From Bacillota bacterium (GTDB lineage Bacteria; Bacillota; Clostridia; Christensenellales; Aristaeellaceae), in assembly GCA_023413135.1 (NCBI GenBank), contig JAEZQK010000117.1, positions 1-48,224 on the forward strand: a DNA stretch of 48,224 nt, read 5' to 3'. The notes under the pieces were generated by a model, which had not been told where the DNA came from, did not search any database, and worked only from the letters and a program-made list of their open reading frames with translations. A program made the translations under genes and the position numbers. Shown one piece after another: positions 47,046-48,224 of this stretch; within the stretch, counting starts at the first letter, position 1, and each line of letters opens with the position of its first letter.

Positions 47046-47801
47046 ATGCAGGATTTTCACCGTCCCGCGCTGTACCCTGTGGCCGGCGCTTCACTTATCG
47101 TACTGTTCGTGCACGGTTTCTTAGGCGGACCAGGCCAATTCACCCGGCTGGTCCAGGCAGTCAACGAGGCGGGCTTCGCGGCGGAAACGCTGCTGCTGCC
47201 CGGCCATGGCAAAAAATCCTGGGATTTTGCCCGCCATACCAGCCGGGAGTGGCAGGATGCCGTCACCGCCGCCTTAAAACTTCGCCTTGAGCAATATGAA
47301 AAGGTCGTGCTGATGGGCCATTCCATGGGCGGTTTACTCAGCGTCAACGCTTCACTGAAGGCCGTTCCCGCCCACGGCTTGGTACTTTGGGAAACGCCCC
47401 TCCGCTTGCAGATGAGGCTGGCAGGTATAGGAAACGACCTTCAGGTGGCATTCCTGCCCGAAAGGCTGCAAAGCCCGGTAGCCAAGGCCTACCGTCAGGC
47501 CAGCAATGTGCGCTTTTATACGCCCATGGGTTACCTTTTCACTGTCCCCCGGGCGGTGGAGTTGCTAAGAATGATGGCTGTCACGGAGCGGGAGCTTTCC
47601 AGGGTCCGATGCCCTGTACTTTTGATCCAATCCCATGGGGACGAGATCGTCCACCCCGGCAGCCTTCACAGGCTGCAAAAGGGGCTTGCTAGCGCAAATG
47701 TGTCCACGCTCCAGCTTACAACATCCTGGCATTCCTATTTTCCTGACGAGGAGCTTTTGCGTCTTCAGGCGCAGCTCATCGCTTGGCTGAAAACCATATA
47801 A
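47046..47801 (+). CDS. Alpha/beta hydrolase (carboxylesterase/lysophospholipase-like)
   Basis: This 251-residue protein has an alpha/beta-hydrolase fold with the oxyanion HG motif in LFVHGFLGGP, nucleophile serine in MGHSMGG (near residue 98), an aspartate in SHGDEIVHP and the catalytic histidine in TSWHSYF. There is no signal peptide. The short cap and length resemble carboxylesterases and monoacylglycerol lipases of Bacillus. GGGAGGAA precedes the ATG. Substrate unknown; it is a single gene before the tRNA cluster. Confidence 0.88.
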   Translation: MQDFHRPALYPVAGASLIVLFVHGFLGGPGQFTRLVQAVNEAGFAAETLLLPGHGKKSWDFARHTSREWQDAVTAALKLRLEQYEKVVLMGHSMGGLLSVNASLKAVPAHGLVLWETPLRLQMRLAGIGNDLQVAFLPERLQSPVAKAYRQASNVRFYTPMGYLFTVPRAVELLRMMAVTERELSRVRCPVLLIQSHGDEIVHPGSLHRLQKGLASANVSTLQLTTSWHSYFPDEELLRLQAQLIAWLKTI

Positions 47802-47852
47802 AATCCAGCCATTTCAAGGAAAAAGCGCGTTTAAAAATTTGTGGGAAGGCAC

Positions 47853-47881
47853 TTGACAATGCAGGTGCTTTCGTGTACAAT
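47853..47881 (+). promoter_or_regulatory. Promoter of tRNA cluster
   Basis: TTGACA (47853-47858) and TACAAT (47876-47881) are 17 bases apart, 33 bases before the first tRNA. Confidence 0.8.
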
Positions 47882-47914
47882 ACATTTCGTCGCTCATGAA
47901 AAGCGGCTGTTTGA

Positions 47915-47991
47915 CGGGGTGTAGCGCAGTCTGGTAGCGCACGTGCTTTGGGAGCATGGGGCCGGGGGTTCAAATCCCTTCACCCCGACCA
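47915..47991 (+). tRNA. tRNA-Pro (TGG)
   Basis: A full cloverleaf can be drawn: acceptor CGGGGTG/CACCCCG, anticodon stem CGTGC/GCATG with the loop TTTGGGA giving anticodon TGG at 47949-47951, a T-arm with GTTCAAATC, and an encoded CCA. Confidence 0.95.
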
Positions 47992-48018
47992 CGATGCCTT
48001 CTCCCCTCAGTTTGACAG

Positions 48019-48093
48019 GGCTCCTTGGTCAAGCGGTTAAGACACCGCCCTTTCACGGCGGTAACAGGGGTTCGAGTCCCCTAGGAGTCACCA
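48019..48093 (+). tRNA. tRNA-Glu (TTC)
   Basis: Acceptor GGCTCCT/AGGAGTC, anticodon stem CCGCC/GGCGG with anticodon TTC at 48052-48054, T-arm GTTCGAGTC and encoded CCA. This is a likely ligand of the GAA-specifier T-box upstream of gltX. Confidence 0.95.
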
Positions 48094-48110
48094 TTTCCCC
48101 CTGGCGGTAT

Positions 48111-48187
<77 letters not shown>

Positions 48188-48194
48188 GCCATAT

Positions 48195-48224
48195 GGCCCG
48201 GTAGTTCAGTTGGTTAGAATGCCA
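48195..48224 (+). tRNA. Partial tRNA, probably Asp, cut by window end
   Basis: GGCCCGG followed by a D-arm (TAGTTCAGTTGG) and TTAGAATGCCA is the 5' part of a tRNA. The sequence to this point is like clostridial tRNA-Asp, but the anticodon lies outside the window. Confidence 0.7.

Overview
The window looks like a chromosomal segment of a spore-forming member of the Clostridia (Firmicutes). The pointers are a T-box leader on a glutamyl-tRNA synthetase gene, a CwlD-type cortex amidase, a Spo0A-like receiver with a large PAS kinase, a zinc-type ribosomal protein S18, strong AGGAGG ribosome binding sites with frequent TTG/GTG starts, and DmpA-free, TetR/PadR-rich efflux loci. This placement is an inference; no rRNA is present and genus cannot be read from the sequence.

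Layout. 1-3.0 kb: a sugar-type ABC solute-binding protein gene (minus) diverging from a GntR/LacI-type repressor gene, with two TTGT-N4-ACAA operator-like palindromes between them. 3.1-5.1 kb: sigma-A promoter, T-box (Glu specifier GAA) and gltX. 5.2-18.8 kb: an efflux island with five regulator-linked ABC transporter units: TetR + MacB/FtsX-type (plus strand), PadR + heterodimeric exporter (minus), TetR + DrrAB-like (minus), PadR + two DUF1048 proteins + DrrAB-like (minus), and a third, decayed DrrB remnant. 18.9-20.0 kb: a radical SAM/SPASM protein of the anaerobic sulfatase-maturase type. 20.3-26.6 kb: a potassium cluster made of an N-terminally short KdpD-like kinase, KdpE-like regulator, TPR protein, two TrkA proteins, an unlisted 34-residue membrane peptide, TrkH and a membrane-anchored OB-fold protein. 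26.6-33.8 kb: CorA, an EamA exporter diverging from a MocR-type regulator, a Spo0A-like receiver convergent with and overlapping a PAS histidine kinase, and a VOC protein. 34.0-43.3 kb: a beta-rich DUF4489-like protein, glycerol-1-phosphate dehydrogenase, a YczE-like membrane protein, aconitase, a CHAP/peptidoglycan-binding protein, SfsA, a VanW protein with SH3 domains, and class II aldolase. 43.6-48.2 kb: CwlD, a 590-base non-coding stretch carrying a cluster of DnaA-box-like sequences, rpsR-ssb-rpsF, a YgjP-type metalloprotease, an alpha/beta hydrolase, and a tRNA cluster (Pro, Glu, Met, and a truncated Asp-like tRNA at the edge).

How genes work together. The repressor pairs explain most of the first 18 kb: each efflux unit has its own local regulator and recognisable operator repeats over a consensus promoter. 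The potassium cluster couples a two-component system related to KdpDE with Trk uptake genes rather than with kdpFABC. The most interesting unexplained items are the 34-residue peptide between trkA and trkH, two intergenic hairpins with compensatory base changes (36.44 and 44.88 kb), the DnaA-box cluster without a visible dnaA, and the PadR-DUF1048-DUF1048-ABC cassette.
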